From Planctellipticum variicoloris (GTDB lineage Bacteria > Planctomycetota > Planctomycetia > Planctomycetales > Planctomycetaceae): 64,000 nt of DNA. Position numbers and translations under genes: made by a program. Where the stretch lies: the NCBI RefSeq assembly GCF_030622045.1, contig NZ_CP130886.1, positions 434,001-498,000 of the forward strand, read 5' to 3'. The notes under the pieces were generated by a model. That model was not told the DNA's origin. It was given only the letters and a program-made list of their open reading frames with translations, and ran no database searches. This document shows, piece after piece, positions 43,507 to 52,767 of the stretch; the first letter of the stretch is position 1, and every line of letters begins with the position of its first letter.

Positions 43507-43770
43507 TTGATGATCGCTCTCCCGAAAGAATTGCAGCAGGCTCTGCAGGCGGCCGGCGGCGCTCCGGTCCGCGTGGAAGATCCCGAGACGCACGCCGAGA
43601 ACATCGTAGTGGCGGCCGACGAGTTCGAATCGCTCTCCCGCGCGTCCGCAGCAGGCGGTTTCAGCGATGCCGAGCAGGATTACTTGCTGGCGGAAGCCGC
43701 GCGTCGCGCCGGCTGGGACGATCCCGAGATGGAGATTTACAGCGACTTATCGCCGGGAAGTATCGCCTGA
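43507..43770 (+). CDS. Small antitoxin-like protein
   Basis: An 87-residue protein, start at the ATG 43507, or the next codon 43510. MIALPKELQQALQAAGGAPVRVEDPETHAENIVVAADEFESL resembles small planctomycetal proteins that often precede a MazF/PemK-type ribonuclease, and the ending RRAGWDDPEMEIYSDL is typical of them. I infer an antitoxin-type protein, but no toxin gene follows: the next gene is the DUF1549/DUF1553 protein. It starts 16 bp after the DUF1501 gene. It could be an orphan antitoxin or a regulator adopted by this operon. Confidence in the gene is good, in the role moderate. Confidence 0.6.
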   Translation: MMIALPKELQQALQAAGGAPVRVEDPETHAENIVVAADEFESLSRASAAGGFSDAEQDYLLAEAARRAGWDDPEMEIYSDLSPGSIA

Positions 43771-43823
43771 GTGCAGTCCTCAACCCGCGAATCAAAAGAT
43801 CACCAACAATCGAGCCCTCCCCC

Positions 43824-46253
43824 ATGTTGCGCCCTGCCTGCCTGATTGTTCTCTGCCTGGCCTCCATCCCCGCCCACGCCGGCATCGCCGTCTTCCCGGC
43901 GGCCGTCGAACTCACCGGCCGCGAAGCCGCCCAGCCGCTCGTCGTCCAGCAGACCTCTGCCGGCCGCGTCCTCGGGAACATCTCAGAGGGTCTCGAATTC
44001 GCCTCGTCGGATCCGCAGGTCGCTAGAATCGAAGCCGGCCGGATCTTCCCCGTCGGTAATGGCGAAGCGACCGTTTCGGTCCGTGCCGGCGCGGACACGG
44101 CCACGATTCCAGTCGTCGTCAAAGACTTCGGTGAGTCGCACGCCTGGAGCTTCCGCAACCACGTCCAGTCCGTCCTGACCAAGGCCGGCTGTAACATGGG
44201 TTCCTGCCACGGCGCAACTGCCGGCAAAGGGGGTTTTCGACTCTCCCTGCGCGGCTACGACCCGGAAACCGACTTCAACACCATCACCCGCCAGGCCCGC
44301 GGCCGACGCATCGTCCCGCACGACCCCGGCCGGAGCCTGATCCTCACCAAGCCGACCGGCGCCATTCCCCATCAGGGAGGGCTGCGCTTCTCCGAAGACT
44401 CCTACGAATACCGCGTCCTCTCCGAATGGATCGCCCAAGGTCAGCCGGGGCCCGCCGCCGAGGACGCCCGCATCCAGCGTCTGGAGATCCTGCCGCCCGC
44501 CGTGCGCCTGACCGTCGGAGCGAAGCAGCCGTTTGTCGTCCGGGCGCACTTCAGCGACGGCCGCTCCGAAGACGTCACCCGCTGGGCCAAGTACAGCAGC
44601 ACCAACTTCTCCGTCGCCACCGTCGACGACCAGGGCCTGGTGGATGTCACCGGCAGCGGCGAAGGGGCCATCACCGCCTGGTATCTCGCACAGAACGTCA
44701 CCGCCACGGTCACCGTCCCCTATACGCACCAGGTCGCCCCGCAAATCTTCGCGGCCTCACCGCGGGCCAATCTGATCGACGAGCTGGTCCTCTCGAAACT
44801 CGAATCGCTCAACGTCCCGCCGTCGCCGCGATCGAGCGACGTCGAGTTCCTTCGCCGGGCGCAGCTCGACACGATCGGCGTCCTGCCGACGGTGGACGAA
44901 GTCCGAGCCTTTCTGACCGATACCGATCCGCTCAAGCGCGAGAAGCTGGTCGACCGGCTGCTGACCCGCTCTGAGTTCGTCGACTACTGGGCCTACCAGT
45001 GGTCCGATCTGCTGCTGGTGACCGGCAGCCGGCTGCGGCCCGACGCCGTGAAAGCCTATTACCAGTGGATTCGCCAGCGCGTTGCCGAGGATCTGCCCTG
45101 GGACCAGTTCGTCCGCCAGGTCCTGACTGCCCAGGGAAGCACCCTCGAAAACGGCGCGACGAACTTCTACGCCCTCCACCAGGACCCGCAGGACATGTCC
45201 GAGACGGTCTCGATGGCCTTCCTCGGGATGTCGATCCAGTGCGCCCATTGCCACGATCACCCGCTCGAAAAATGGACCAACGACGATTACTACGGCATGG
45301 CCAGTCTCTTCGCCCGCGTCCGTGGCAAGGGCTGGGGGGGCGACTTCCGCAACGGCGACGGCAACCGGATGATTTTCGCCACCAACCGCGGCGAAGTGAT
45401 CCAACCCCGCACCGGAAAGCCGCAGCCCCCCCGTCCGCTCGATGCGCAACCCCTCGCCTTCGACGACCCGCGCGACCGCCGGGAAGCCCTCGCCGACTGG
45501 GTCTGCTCGCCCGAGAACCCCTACTTCACGCGGGCCATCGTCAATCGCGTCTGGGCGAACTACCTGGGGGTCGGCATCGTCGAGCAGGTCGATGATCTGC
45601 GACTGACGAATCCCCCCAGCAATCCGCTGCTGCTCGACGCCCTCGCCGCCGAACTGGTCCGCAACAAGTACGACCTCAAGGCGCTGATGCGGCTGATTCT
45701 CACGTCGGAAACCTACCAGCGATCGTCGGAAATCCTCCCCGAGAACTCGATGGACGAGCGATTCTACGCCCGGTTCTATCCCCGCCGTCTCTCAGCAGAA
45801 GTCCTGCTGGACGCCTTCGCCCAGGCGACCGACGTGCCGACGCCGTTCAAGGACTATCCCGCCGGGACGCGGGCCCTGCAGCTTCCGGACGCCAGCGTCG
45901 CTTCCTACTTCCTGGATACGTTCGGCCGGCCGGAACGGGTGCTGACCTGCACCTGCGAGCGGGCGGACGAACCGAACATGACGCAGGTGCTGCACCTGGC
46001 GAACGGCAAAACGGTCCTCGAAAAGCTGGAAGCGAAGGAAGGTCGGATCGCCCGCTGGATCGCCGACAAGACGCCCGACCGCCAGGTCGTCGAAGAGTTT
46101 TTCCTGGCGGCACTGTCGCGTCTGCCGCGAGAAGCCGAATTGCAGCAGATTCTCCCGCTGTTGGCGGAGACGCCCGAGTCGGATCGCCGGCAGGCGCTGG
46201 AAGATCTGGCCTGGAGCGTGCTGACCAGCCGGGAGTTTCTGTTTCAGCATTAG
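43824..46253 (+). CDS. DUF1549/DUF1553 secreted protein with Big2 domains and haem-binding motifs
   Basis: From the ATG at 43824 the protein is 809 residues: signal peptide MLRPACLIVLCLASIPAHA, a bacterial Ig-like (Big2) domain (about 20-100), a segment with AGCNMGSCHG (CxxxxCH, planctomycete cytochrome-like), a second Ig-like domain (about 220-300), then DUF1549 (about 310-520) with IQCAHCHDHPLEKW (CxxCH) and DUF1553 (from about 555) with AIVNRVWANYLGVGIV and the terminal LTSREFLFQH. The family is restricted mainly to planctomycetes and relatives; its role is unknown, perhaps polysaccharide use or redox chemistry. The usual partner DUF1501 gene is upstream, separated by the small gene at 43507. 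The open frame before 43824 is not conserved. Confidence 0.92.
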   Translation: MLRPACLIVLCLASIPAHAGIAVFPAAVELTGREAAQPLVVQQTSAGRVLGNISEGLEFASSDPQVARIEAGRIFPVGNGEATVSVRAGADTATIPVVVKDFGESHAWSFRNHVQSVLTKAGCNMGSCHGATAGKGGFRLSLRGYDPETDFNTITRQARGRRIVPHDPGRSLILTKPTGAIPHQGGLRFSEDSYEYRVLSEWIAQGQPGPAAEDARIQRLEILPPAVRLTVGAKQPFVVRAHFSDGRSEDVTRWAKYSSTNFSVATVDDQGLVDVTGSGEGAITAWYLAQNVTATVTVPYTHQVAPQIFAASPRANLIDELVLSKLESLNVPPSPRSSDVEFLRRAQLDTIGVLPTVDEVRAFLTDTDPLKREKLVDRLLTRSEFVDYWAYQWSDLLLVTGSRLRPDAVKAYYQWIRQRVAEDLPWDQFVRQVLTAQGSTLENGATNFYALHQDPQDMSETVSMAFLGMSIQCAHCHDHPLEKWTNDDYYGMASLFARVRGKGWGGDFRNGDGNRMIFATNRGEVIQPRTGKPQPPRPLDAQPLAFDDPRDRREALADWVCSPENPYFTRAIVNRVWANYLGVGIVEQVDDLRLTNPPSNPLLLDALAAELVRNKYDLKALMRLILTSETYQRSSEILPENSMDERFYARFYPRRLSAEVLLDAFAQATDVPTPFKDYPAGTRALQLPDASVASYFLDTFGRPERVLTCTCERADEPNMTQVLHLANGKTVLEKLEAKEGRIARWIADKTPDRQVVEEFFLAALSRLPREAELQQILPLLAETPESDRRQALEDLAWSVLTSREFLFQH

Positions 46254-46288
46254 GCCGCCGGATCTCAGTTCAATTCGAAGTCGCCGCC

Positions 46289-46900
46289 ATGAGCTACTGC
46301 CACATGTTCTACGGCGTCGACCTCGACCGGCTGAAGGCGGTCTTCGGCTCGCGCGACAAGCGGTTCCTGGCCAACGTGCTGCAGGCGCAATCGCAGGCGT
46401 TGCGCGACAACGACGACTTCTTCGAAAACATAGGCGCCCCCGGCGAGCTGCCGTCCTCGGAAGTCGCTCTCGGTGCGATCGTCGCGGGGGCGATCTCACA
46501 CGGAAAGGCCGCCGCTCCGGTCTATGGCTACGTCCTCAAGATCCTCTGCGAACATCTGGGAGAGATGATCGACGGCGACGTAGCCGCCGTGCGGGATCAC
46601 CCCTACCGGTCGCAACTGATCGCTTCCGGTCCGCCGTTGCCAATTCCCTGCACCGGAGAAGATTTCCCGGAAATCGGCCATCTCTCGCTGGCAGACATTC
46701 CGGCGGAGATTCAGAGGATTGATGCGGCTCCGCGTCGGGCAACGCGCAATTTCTCCCTGACGCTGCTGTCGTGGCTCACCAAGGGAGTCCTCGGCCGTCA
46801 GATGAGCAACGAAGAAGCCAGCGAAGACATGGACGCCTACCGCGAGGTGCTGAAGGAAGCCCTGGAGCAGGGCGTTTCCATCGTATCCTTCCGCCACTGA
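46289..46900 (+). CDS. Hypothetical protein, DUF7691-like
   Basis: A 203-residue cytoplasmic protein without signal peptide. The start MSYCHMFYGVDLDRLKAVFGSRDKR, the middle VYGYVLKILCEHLGEMID and PLPIPCTGEDFPEIGHLSLADIPAEIQRI, and the end YREVLKEALEQGVSIVSFRH resemble the DUF7691 family, found in planctomycetes, myxobacteria and others, often in gene-poor regions; no activity is known. It starts 35 bp after the DUF1549/1553 gene. The long gap afterwards (46901-47165) precedes the kinase gene and probably carries its promoter. Confidence 0.65.
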   Translation: MSYCHMFYGVDLDRLKAVFGSRDKRFLANVLQAQSQALRDNDDFFENIGAPGELPSSEVALGAIVAGAISHGKAAAPVYGYVLKILCEHLGEMIDGDVAAVRDHPYRSQLIASGPPLPIPCTGEDFPEIGHLSLADIPAEIQRIDAAPRRATRNFSLTLLSWLTKGVLGRQMSNEEASEDMDAYREVLKEALEQGVSIVSFRH

Positions 46901-47165
46901 GGGCCGGCTCCCGCCAATCCTGGTGGAAATACTTCTCGGGCGGCTAGGTATTTTTGCGGACCGCCGGCCAGGATTACGGGGGCCGTGCCGGAACCGCTGA
47001 AACAAATTGAACGGGAATCGTGCGCGCGATACCATTCCCTGCAGGCTTCGTTGCCAATCCTGTTCGTTGCTAACCCCGCGCGGATCACAAACCCGTCCTA
47101 AGTCGCTCCACAGGACCCTTCAACGCGTTCCGTCAGCTTCTTCCAAACTCCTGGCTGCTGAACCC

Positions 47166-49328
47166 GTGCAAGAAACCAATCACGCCCACGACCTCACCGT
47201 TAAAGTGCCCGCTCCGGGTGTTGTCCGGAAGATCGGCAACTACGAGCTTCTGCACGCCCTGGGGCAGGGTGGCATGGGCATCGTCTATGCCGCCCGGGAC
47301 CTGACGACGGGACAATCGGTCGCAGTGAAGGTGCTGCTGCCGAGAAACTCGCAGGACGAGCAGTTCCGCAAACGCTTCCTCCGCGAAGCACGGGCCGGCG
47401 CGCTCCTCCGCGGCCCACATATTGTGCCCGTCATCGGCATGTTTGAGGAACGTGACACGCTCTATCTGGTGATGGAGCGGATCGACGGCGGAAGCCTGCA
47501 GACCTGGCTGGAGCAGCACCCGACGCGCGAGGTCGACTGGATCGTTTCGATCGCCCGTCAGCTCGCTCGCGGCCTCGCGGTCGCACATGTCGCTGGCGTC
47601 ATTCATCGCGACATCAAACCGTCGAACATCCTCCTCGACAAGGAAGGTAAAAACGCCTGCATCGCCGACTTCGGCCTCGCCATGCTTGCGCAAGGCTCCG
47701 ACAATCTCACCACCACCGGTCGTCCGCTCGGCACTCCAAACTACATGTCTCCGGAACAGATCCGCGGTGAAACGATCGATCACCGGACCGACCTGTTCAG
47801 CCTCGGCTGCGTGATCTACGCGATGGTCGCGGGCGAGTCCCCCTTCCATTCCGAAACGATGGCGACCACAACGTGGCGAATCATCGAGGCGTCGCCCCAA
47901 CCGCTCAACAAGCTCGACGTACGAGTCCCCCGGGGGCTGGCGCGCATCGTGGACAGACTGCTCAAGAAGGAGCCATCCGCGCGGTTTGGCTCCGCGGAGG
48001 AAGTCGATCAGGCGCTGAGCCGCTGCCTTGACCCGGAGCAGGAGGCGCTGGAATCTGACTTCGAAGTGACGCAGGTTTTCTCCGACGACCGTATCTCCGT
48101 GCCCCCCCCTCGATTGGCAGGCGGAGCGCTGGGGCGCATCGCCCTGGCGGCGATGGCCGCGACCCTGGTCGGAGCCTTTGTGGTCCGACCAGCGTTTCTC
48201 CCGTCGCAGCAGCATCCGGACAAAGAACCGCTTGGCGTAACGTCGGTTCTGCCCGTCCCAGTCACACCGGCAGCGCCCGAACCTCACGACGCCGGGCCGC
48301 GCGCTCCCCGCACCTGGACCGTGGCTTCCGACGGAACAGCGGACTTCGACTCGCTGCGCGGCGCTCTGAAGAGCGCCGGACCCGGCGATGAAATTCGCGT
48401 CCTGGACAACGCCGGGTACGAAGGCCCGATCGTCATCGACGAGCCCGTCCGCCTCCGGGGCGTCCGGCTGATTTCCCCGCAGCACGCGACCATCAACGCG
48501 TCCAATCCTAATGGCCGGTTCGGTTCGCTCATTATCATGGGGACGCGCGACGTTTTCGTCGAAGGTTTTTTCGTCAATGGGGGCGCCGAACATCATGCCG
48601 TCTATCTCAGCGGCGATCTTGCCGGAACGACTCTCCAGGACCTGACGATTGCACAGCCGCCGGGGGCCACCTGGGCGAATCTGATGCTGGCCCGGGAGTG
48701 CCGCGGAACCGCGGAGGCGCCCCTGACGATCCGCCTCTGCCGCTTCGCGACGGGAAAGTACGGGATCTTCTCAGGCCGCGAGGATACGCCTACGGCTGTT
48801 GAGGCCGACCAGGTCCTGATTGACGGCAACGAGTTTTTCGGCGACGGGACGCACATCGAGCTGGCTCACGCCGCCCGCAACGTTCGAATCGAGCACAACG
48901 TCTTTCGCAACGGCGACGCGATCCACCTGCGGCTCCCCGCCGCGGCCGGCAGCGGCGGATTCAGCATCTGCAACAATTCCTTTTTCGAAGTCCGCCACTG
49001 GCTGCAACTTGGACCGGCCGACGCCGAGTTCGACGGCAAGGTCGGCAACAATCTCCTGGTTGCGGTCAGCGGACCGGCCTGGACGCCCGACTTTGATCGA
49101 CGCTCGGGAAAGTGGCGCTTCTTCAACAATATCTGCGAAGACGGAAACGCCGCCGATCCCACGCTCGCCTCTCCGCTGGGGCTGATCGTTCGCGACGCCC
49201 TGCTGGAGTCGCGATCGCCCGGCGAACCGGGCTTCCTGCGCCCGCAAGCCACCAGCCCTGCGGCCTCCGGCGGCGCAGGCGATGGCCTCCCCTCCTACGT
49301 CGGAGCGCGTGCCCCCGACACGCACTGA
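47166..49328 (+). CDS. Transmembrane Ser/Thr protein kinase with extracytoplasmic beta-helix
   Basis: Start GTG at 47166 (the frame stays open to 47007) gives 720 residues. The Hanks-type kinase domain spans about 25-300: GQGGMG (33-38), Lys55 in VAVK, HRDIKPSNILL with HRD at 147-149, DFG 168-170, and MSPEQIRG. A single membrane helix follows (about 322-343, ALAAMAATLVGAFVV), then a Pro-rich linker and a right-handed parallel beta-helix (about 370-690) with repeated turns of the form VRLRGVRLISP, VLIDGNEFFGDG and VRIEHNVFRNGDAIHL. The beta-helix resembles carbohydrate-binding or pectate-lyase-like folds and would sense an external polymer. Two glycosyltransferase genes follow, the first starting 41 bp after the stop. 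Confidence 0.88.
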   Translation: MQETNHAHDLTVKVPAPGVVRKIGNYELLHALGQGGMGIVYAARDLTTGQSVAVKVLLPRNSQDEQFRKRFLREARAGALLRGPHIVPVIGMFEERDTLYLVMERIDGGSLQTWLEQHPTREVDWIVSIARQLARGLAVAHVAGVIHRDIKPSNILLDKEGKNACIADFGLAMLAQGSDNLTTTGRPLGTPNYMSPEQIRGETIDHRTDLFSLGCVIYAMVAGESPFHSETMATTTWRIIEASPQPLNKLDVRVPRGLARIVDRLLKKEPSARFGSAEEVDQALSRCLDPEQEALESDFEVTQVFSDDRISVPPPRLAGGALGRIALAAMAATLVGAFVVRPAFLPSQQHPDKEPLGVTSVLPVPVTPAAPEPHDAGPRAPRTWTVASDGTADFDSLRGALKSAGPGDEIRVLDNAGYEGPIVIDEPVRLRGVRLISPQHATINASNPNGRFGSLIIMGTRDVFVEGFFVNGGAEHHAVYLSGDLAGTTLQDLTIAQPPGATWANLMLARECRGTAEAPLTIRLCRFATGKYGIFSGREDTPTAVEADQVLIDGNEFFGDGTHIELAHAARNVRIEHNVFRNGDAIHLRLPAAAGSGGFSICNNSFFEVRHWLQLGPADAEFDGKVGNNLLVAVSGPAWTPDFDRRSGKWRFFNNICEDGNAADPTLASPLGLIVRDALLESRSPGEPGFLRPQATSPAASGGAGDGLPSYVGARAPDTH

Positions 49329-49368
49329 TCTCCCCTCGACGATTCTCCTCTTCCAAGGGCCACTGCGG

Positions 49369-50712
49369 ATGTCGTCCAGTTCCTTTAACGGCGGGTTCGT
49401 CCCCAAACAGATCAACACCGGGGCGTTTTCGCCCCCAGGCAGCCCGGAGGCCGCAGCACCGCAGGCGGCAGGTCGAATCGACGACCCCTATTACCTGTTC
49501 GGCGCCGCCTCGCGGACCGATGAGCTTGCGATTTCGCCTGCCAGCCAGTTCGCGACCGGCCATCCCAGTCCCTACTACGACTTCTTGACCGCCGAGATCG
49601 ATCTTCAATCGGAGCCGGCCGCCGGGATTGCGACACCGGTCGCAGCTCCTGTCTGTCGACAGCCCTCGGTGCCCCGGTCCGGACGTCCCCTCAATGTCGT
49701 GCACATCGGCCCGCACCTGCAACTCGGCGGCGCGGAACAGTGGCTGCTCGATCTCGCGGGTTCTCTCGATCCCTCAGTCATGCGGATCTCCCGTCACGTG
49801 GCGGTCAATGCCGCCACGATTGACGTCGAGTATGTGACTCGCCTGGCGGAGGCCAATATCTCGGTCGAGGTCGGCGGGCCGCGGGCCGTGCAGGCGGCGG
49901 CCCGCGACGCGGACATCCTGTTGAGCTGGGGCATCCAGCTCGACCGATACCTCGGCGACGCTCCGCGTCCCCTCTCGGTTCAGGTTGTCCACGGCGACGG
50001 TCCATGGAATCGTTTCTTCCTCGAAGGAAGCCGGCGCACAGTGGACCACTTCATCGCGGTCAGCCATCGGGTCCGGCATCGAGTCTGCGTCGACGTTCCC
50101 GCCACTGTGATCTACAACGGCATCGACGACCGTCGGCTGGTCCGTTCCCGCGACCGCGACGAAACCCGCCGGTTGCTCGGTTTTTCCCGGTCGGACCTGG
50201 TCGTCGCCTTCTGCGGTCGGCTGGCCGCCGAGAAACGAGTCGACAGCATTATCGAAGCCATCGGTTGCCTGCCCCCTCGCGTCAAACTACTGGTCATCGG
50301 CTCGGGGCACCTGGAATCCAGCCTCCGCCAGCTTGCCGACAAGCACCTTCCGGGACGCGCTATCTTCACGTCGAGCAACGGAGGCATGGGAGATCTGTAC
50401 GCTGCGGCCGACATTTTCTGTCTCGCCTCCAACCAGGAAGGGTGTTCGCTGGCGATGCTGGAGGCGATGCTCAGCGGCCTGCCGGTGGTCTCGACTCCTG
50501 TCGGCTGCGCCGCAGAAGTCATTGAAGACATGGTGACCGGACTCCTGTTTGACGGCTCTCCCCGCGATCTGACGAGGGCGCTGGGTCTGCTCACCGAACG
50601 CGACGACTGGCGAATGAACCTCGCCGACGACGGTCGGCGCCTCGTCGAGCGCTTTGCGGGCGCCCGGCGGATGGCCCGCGACTATCAGCAGCTCCTCCGC
50701 GGGTTGATCTGA
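49369..50712 (+). CDS. GT4-like glycosyltransferase
   Basis: From the ATG at 49369 the protein is 447 residues. A disordered N-terminal region of about 100 residues (Pro/Ala/Ser-rich) precedes a GT-B glycosyltransferase. NVVHIGPHLQLGGAEQWLLDL is the first nucleotide-sugar site of the fold and FCLASNQEGCSLAMLEAMLSGLPVV carries the C-terminal E-x7-E pattern (EGCSLAMLE) of GT4 enzymes; TVIYNGIDDRRL and VVAFCGRLAAEKRVDSIIEA are also typical. It would transfer a sugar to a cell-surface glycan. The next gene begins 1 nt after its stop codon. A start at 49282 in the kinase 3' end is possible. Confidence 0.88.
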   Translation: MSSSSFNGGFVPKQINTGAFSPPGSPEAAAPQAAGRIDDPYYLFGAASRTDELAISPASQFATGHPSPYYDFLTAEIDLQSEPAAGIATPVAAPVCRQPSVPRSGRPLNVVHIGPHLQLGGAEQWLLDLAGSLDPSVMRISRHVAVNAATIDVEYVTRLAEANISVEVGGPRAVQAAARDADILLSWGIQLDRYLGDAPRPLSVQVVHGDGPWNRFFLEGSRRTVDHFIAVSHRVRHRVCVDVPATVIYNGIDDRRLVRSRDRDETRRLLGFSRSDLVVAFCGRLAAEKRVDSIIEAIGCLPPRVKLLVIGSGHLESSLRQLADKHLPGRAIFTSSNGGMGDLYAAADIFCLASNQEGCSLAMLEAMLSGLPVVSTPVGCAAEVIEDMVTGLLFDGSPRDLTRALGLLTERDDWRMNLADDGRRLVERFAGARRMARDYQQLLRGLI

Positions 50713-50713
50713 C

Positions 50714-51739
50714 ATGGGCGCAGGCGCTCTGCGGTTCCAGACCAATATCGATTTCCGTCGCGCAATCGAACTCAATGACGAGTTTCTGATGCCGTTCGCG
50801 CGCGTCCACGAGCGACTCCGCGATCGGGGAATCGAGTTCCATCCGACCTCCGGCGATTTCGTCTTCGCCGACAGCGATCACGGTCCGCCAGCCGCCGACC
50901 GCCCGCTCGTGCTGCTCGATCGCACCGACGGAGCGTTCCTGTGGTGGCGATTTCAGCCCCAGGGGCAGGTTGTCCGTACCATCCTTGAGTCCCCGAATCT
51001 GCTCGGGCTGATCAAGATCTCGCGCTATCCCACGCGCCACTCCTACAACACGGAACGAACCGACTCCAGTTATCACGCCCGGTTGATTCGCGACGCACAA
51101 CCCTCGGGGTTGCCGGCCGGATCCGAGACCATTGTCAAACCGATTTCCGAGCAGGCATTTTCGCGAATCCGGCTCGGCGTCGGTTACTGGGCGTTCGACC
51201 AATGTGCTCCGCTGGAACCGTGCGGTGGTTTTCGGGAAGACCGAAAGCGTCCGATCGACGTCTTCTGTGCGGTCTCTGTCGACTACTCCTGCCCGACGAT
51301 CACCTGGCATCGCGAAACGGCCATTGAGAGGCTCTCGCGTCTGCATGGCATCCGGACCGTTCTCGGGCACGGACGGGTCTTTGCCGATCAGCAGTACCGC
51401 GAGCTGCTGCAGCGGTCCCGCATCTGCGTCTCGCCCTGGGGCTGGGGAGAAACCTGCATCCGCGACTACGAGGCCCTGCTCGCCGGGTGCGTGCTGATCA
51501 AGCCCCGCACCGATTTCATCGACTCCGCCCTGCCGCTCGACGACCGGCACTACGTCGCTTGCCGTCCCGACTTCGCGGACCTCGGCGAGAGAGTTGCCGA
51601 AGTGCTCGACCAATGGCCGGCATTCGCAGCCCGGACGCCGGAACTGCGAGAATACGTCCTCCGCGCCCGCCACCCCGACGCCATTGCCGACCAATACGCG
51701 GCGGCGATTCGCGAGTCGGTGGCGAGCAGCGCGCGGTGA
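50714..51739 (+). CDS. Glycosyltransferase, family 1/exostosin-like
   Basis: A 341-residue protein, probably GT-B fold, recognised by SPWGWGETCIRDYEALLAGCVLIKP and RSRICVSPWG near residues 235-265, which is a motif of glycosyl transferase family 1 and exostosin-like proteins in which a nucleotide sugar is bound. It has no signal peptide. The N-terminal half is less conserved. It follows the GT4-like gene with 1 nt between stop and start (TGA-C-ATG), so translation is coupled. The two enzymes probably build the same glycan, perhaps one sensed by the upstream kinase; that last step is inference. Confidence 0.75.
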   Translation: MGAGALRFQTNIDFRRAIELNDEFLMPFARVHERLRDRGIEFHPTSGDFVFADSDHGPPAADRPLVLLDRTDGAFLWWRFQPQGQVVRTILESPNLLGLIKISRYPTRHSYNTERTDSSYHARLIRDAQPSGLPAGSETIVKPISEQAFSRIRLGVGYWAFDQCAPLEPCGGFREDRKRPIDVFCAVSVDYSCPTITWHRETAIERLSRLHGIRTVLGHGRVFADQQYRELLQRSRICVSPWGWGETCIRDYEALLAGCVLIKPRTDFIDSALPLDDRHYVACRPDFADLGERVAEVLDQWPAFAARTPELREYVLRARHPDAIADQYAAAIRESVASSAR

Positions 51740-51781
51740 GCGAAGTCGGGAGGAATCGCGAACGATCAGATCTTGCAGCTT

Positions 51782-51922
51782 TCCTCGTTCCCAGGCTCCC
51801 GCCTGGGAACGCCCTCTTCCGAGGCTCTGCCTCGTCTGCCGTCAGACCGCCAACGAGGCGCCAACCAGAAGGACGTTGAGCGTCCGAAGACAGCATTCTC
51901 AGCCGGAGCCTGGGAACGAGGA
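51782..51922. repeat. Palindromic repeat with 18-bp inverted ends
   Basis: Ends TCCTCGTTCCCAGGCTCC (51782-51799) and GGAGCCTGGGAACGAGGA (51905-51922) are perfectly complementary. Inside is a hairpin TTCCCAGGC/GCCTGGGAA with 4-nt loop near the left end and GAGGCTCTGCCTC. The word CGTTCCCAGGC is a known dispersed repeat in several phyla. It lies between two convergent genes. Confidence 0.75.
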
Positions 51923-51947
51923 GAACGGTCCGGAATCGGCAGTTTTT

Positions 51948-52679
51948 CTACCAAAGCGATGTGGGCACCAGCTCCAGCTCCGGAACGAGCGCCCGGGCCG
52001 GCAGCTTCGCCAGAAACAGCACCGCGTCGGCCACATCCTGCGGCTGCAGGGCCTGGTCGAGAACTTCGCGGGGAGTCGGGACCGGGCGGGCCAGCAGGAT
52101 GTCCGTATCACACAGGCCCGGAAAGATGACCGACGTCCGGATGCCGTGCGACTTCTGTTCGACCCGCGTCCCATGCGCCAGCCCGACGAGGCCGTGCTTG
52201 CTGGCCTGATACGCCACACCCGAAACATCCGGCCGCTGCACCGCCGCCGAGGAGAGATAGACGATCAGCCCCCCGCCGTGGCCCGCCATCACCGGGACTG
52301 CGGCCCGCGTGCAGAGGAACGCTCCAGTCAGGTTCGCATCAAGGAGTTGCGCCCAGCCCTCTGGACTGAGGACGTCGAGCCCCCGTTGCGGAGTGTTGGT
52401 TCCCGCGGCGTATACCAGCAAGTCGATACGGCCGGTTCTCGCCGCAGCCTGAGCCATCAGCCGGTCAACGTCGGCGACATTGCCGGCGTCGCCGGAGCAC
52501 GCGTCAATCTGCACCCCTTCGTCGGCGAGTTGCGTCTGCAGCTCCGCCAGCCGGTCGGCCCGCCGGGCCGAGGCGACAACGTGAGCGCCGGCACGGGCCA
52601 GCGTGCCGGCGATGGCCCGCCCCATGCCGCTGGAGGCCCCAACGACAACGGCCGTCTGTCCGGCCAGATCCTGAGTCAT
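51948..52679 (-). CDS. Short-chain dehydrogenase/reductase
   Basis: From the ATG at 52679 (GAGGA 8 nt upstream) the protein is 243 residues. VVVGASSGMGRAIA (11-24) is the nucleotide-binding motif TGxxxGxG with Gly in place of Thr; Ser143 or 144, Tyr157 and Lys161 (AYQASK) form the catalytic set. LLVYAAGTNTPQRG and VIFPGLCDTDILL are typical of classical SDRs, which reduce carbonyls or oxidise alcohols with NAD(P). The substrate is not evident. It is transcribed alone, converging with the second glycosyltransferase across the palindromic repeat. Confidence 0.9.
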   Translation of the reverse strand: MTQDLAGQTAVVVGASSGMGRAIAGTLARAGAHVVASARRADRLAELQTQLADEGVQIDACSGDAGNVADVDRLMAQAAARTGRIDLLVYAAGTNTPQRGLDVLSPEGWAQLLDANLTGAFLCTRAAVPVMAGHGGGLIVYLSSAAVQRPDVSGVAYQASKHGLVGLAHGTRVEQKSHGIRTSVIFPGLCDTDILLARPVPTPREVLDQALQPQDVADAVLFLAKLPARALVPELELVPTSLW

Positions 52680-52767
52680 TCTGCGGTCCTCACGGGCGGA
52701 CCATTCCGCCATGAGGGTCAGCATGCCAGGCGACGGTCGCTCTCTGCAACTCTGTCGGAGCCGGGAA

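Noticed and set aside
43260-43823. Upstream part of the open frame of the DUF1549/1553 gene
   Set aside because: It overlaps the DUF1501 and small antitoxin-like genes, is Arg/Gly-rich, and the signal peptide begins at 43824.
51740-51947. CRISPR-like repeats
   Set aside because: The repeats form one inverted pair with internal hairpins, not regularly spaced direct repeats.
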